Part shown: in pieces, positions 41,596-42,558 of the stretch
Layout of the letters: every line of letters starts with the position of its first letter
How positions within the stretch are numbered: position 1 is the stretch's first letter
Assembly: GCA_016927425.1 (NCBI GenBank)
Contig: JAFGMR010000030.1
Span: 1-42,558, forward strand
DNA length: 42,558 nucleotides
Reading direction: 5' to 3'
Origin: Methanotrichaceae archaeon
Lineage (GTDB): Archaea > Halobacteriota > Methanosarcinia > Methanotrichales > Methanotrichaceae
The notes under the pieces: model-generated
The model's input: the letters and a program-made list of their open reading frames with translations, nothing else
The model's database searches: none
What the model was told of the DNA's origin: nothing
Program-made: the position numbers and the translations under genes

Positions 41596-42263
41596 GGATC
41601 AAAGCGATTGCAGTCGATATCGACGGCACGCTCACGGACGACTTGAGGAGATTGAGCCCGGCTGCCTTGCAGAGCCTCGAGCGGGTGCAAGTCCCATTGG
41701 TCATCGCAACGGGAAACACCCACTGCTTCACGAGGGCTGCGACTATCATGCTCGGCGCGTCTCACTCGATTGCCGAGAACGGCGGGGTGATCTCGATCGA
41801 CGATCATATGGAGATTATCGCAGACCGGAGAACTTGCGACGAGGCATACGCGCAGCTTGCCGAAGCGTTCTCCGTGGAACTCCTCGACGCGCGCTATCGT
41901 CTCACCGATCTCGTCTTGAGGAGGGGCTTCGACCTGAAGGCAGCATCCGCCTTCATCGAGAGGATGGGAATTCCAGTCGACCTCGTGGATACCGGCTTTG
42001 CAGTTCACATCAAGAACAAGGGTGTGAGCAAAGGGACGGCGCTTCTGCGGGTTGCAGCTAGGATGGGACTCGATCCTCGCGCGTTTGCCGCGGTCGGCGA
42101 CAGCTTGAGCGACATACCCATGATGGAGGAGGCAGGGTTCGTCGCAGCTGTTGCAAATGCTGTTCCCCAGGTCAAGGAGATCGCCGACTACGTCTCGCCG
42201 AGCCCCTACGGCGAGGGCTTCGCCGAGGTTGTGGAATATATGGCAAGTCGTGGTATGATCTAG
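41592..42263 (+). CDS. gph: Archaeal phosphoglycolate phosphatase (HAD family)
   Basis: The 223-residue HAD hydrolase has motif I VDIDGTLT (nucleophile Asp9, acid Asp11), motif II VIATGNT, motif III lysine in NKGVSKG, and motif [14 protein letters not shown]2-type cap lies between (about 80-150). This arrangement fits the archaeal phosphoglycolate phosphatase/SPP-like group, which clears 2-phosphoglycolate, a possible by-product of 3'-end repair of DNA. The start is TTG 41592, overlapping the radA stop as TTGA and preceded by GAGGG. It is the last gene of the rpa-radA operon. Confidence 0.88.
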   Translation: MRIKAIAVDIDGTLTDDLRRLSPAALQSLERVQVPLVIATGNTHCFTRAATIMLGASHSIAENGGVISIDDHMEIIADRRTCDEAYAQLAEAFSVELLDARYRLTDLVLRRGFDLKAASAFIERMGIPVDLVDTGFAVHIKNKGVSKGTALLRVAARMGLDPRAFAAVGDSLSDIPMMEEAGFVAAVANAVPQVKEIADYVSPSPYGEGFAEVVEYMASRGMI

Positions 42264-42319
42264 GAAATGCCGCTGTCAAATGCATAACCATGCACCATCG
42301 GGTCGTGTGTGGGAGTTAC

Positions 42320-42520
42320 TTAAAATCGGTAGCGATCGACCTGACCTTGCGTGGATGATCGACCTGACCTTGCGTGGATCGTTGAAATAATTGCCAGCAG
42401 GCTATCGATTCTTGCGATTTTTTTAGTTGCCCGCACCCATTGCCCGCCATCGACTTGTCGAGGCAATGATGAATAGTGCCAATTGACCCCATCCCCCTCA
42501 AAATCGATTTGCTTTGCCAT
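42320..42520 (-). CDS. Small ORF of unknown function, C-terminus altered by a duplication
   Basis: The 66-residue frame starts at ATG 42520, which shares a base with the stop of an upstream frame (TAATG), so it looks like the second gene of a coupled pair. The first 45 residues (MAKQIDFEGDGVNWHYSSLP, then VDGGQWVRATKKIARIDSLL) look protein-like. The last 20 fall in the 23-bp tandem repeat, whose length is not a multiple of three, so the present tail may be a frameshift product. No family is recognised. Confidence 0.4.
   Translation of the reverse strand: MAKQIDFEGDGVNWHYSSLPRQVDGGQWVRATKKIARIDSLLAIISTIHARSGRSSTQGQVDRYRF
42334..42379. repeat. Perfect 23-bp tandem duplication
   Basis: Units 42334-42356 and 42357-42379 are identical, each beginning GATCGACCTGACC and ending TTGCGTGGAT. 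It lies at the 3' end of the small minus-strand ORF. Confidence 0.9.
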
Positions 42521-42558
42521 TATCCGTTCTCCTCGACAGGCTTGTTCATCTCGTCCAC
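42520..42558 (-). CDS. C-terminal end of a gene running off the right edge
   Basis: The last 39 bases encode VDEMNKPVEENG then TAA on the minus strand. The TAA overlaps the ATG of the next small ORF by one base. Too little is visible to name it. Confidence 0.35.
   Translation of the reverse strand: MDEMNKPVEENG

Overview
The window is GC-rich DNA from a methanogenic archaeon. The clearest marker is atwA (37635-39371), the twin-ABC component A2 of methyl-coenzyme M reductase activation, which is confined to methanogens and relatives. RadA, an OB-fold RPA, an archaeal SecF-SecD pair, an HPS-RraA fusion, an archaeal RecJ-like DHH protein and archaeal TATA-type promoters agree. The high GC, the many TPR proteins and the large PAS/REC kinase make a Methanothrix (Methanosaeta)-like member of the Methanosarcinales my best guess; this is an inference, not a search result.

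Layout. 1-3 kb: the end of a TPR-repeat gene, then on the minus strand a divergent family-B DNA polymerase preceded by one or two tiny coupled ORFs. 3-7 kb: a secreted beta-propeller protein with an intrinsic terminator, and two overlapping FtsX/MacB-type permeases. 7-11 kb: a stand-alone LigD-type 3'-phosphoesterase overlapping a membrane-anchored extracytoplasmic protein, then an ABC-2 exporter. 11-13 kb: trmO, a TPR-like protein and an RNase Z-like hydrolase. 13-18 kb: secF-secD ending at a textbook terminator, then HPS-RraA and dapF diverging from back-to-back promoters. 18-22 kb: a small exported protein, the RecJ-like protein, two very small ORFs (one a zinc-ribbon-like protein), and a 1-kb stretch with little coding capacity that holds a strong promoter followed by about 440 nt that can fold into a multi-domain RNA. 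A winged-helix protein follows. 22-27.5 kb: one 1656-residue soluble hybrid histidine kinase. 28-32 kb: a SNF2 helicase and SWIM zinc-finger operon. 32-35.5 kb: a membrane TPR protein, an orphan HicB-like protein and an orphan MNT nucleotidyltransferase. 35.6-42.3 kb: metG, atwA, then an rpa-radA-phosphoglycolate phosphatase operon. The right edge has a 23-bp tandem duplication inside a minus-strand ORF.

Functional themes are DNA replication and repair (PolB-like, phosphoesterase, RecJ-like, SNF2/SWIM, RPA, RadA), envelope and export (SecDF, ABC exporter, FtsX permeases, exported beta-propeller), and core metabolism (HPS-RraA, DapF, MetG, AtwA). The most promising unexplained element is the candidate structured RNA at about 20964-21405. 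No tRNA, rRNA, CRISPR array or intact insertion sequence was seen.
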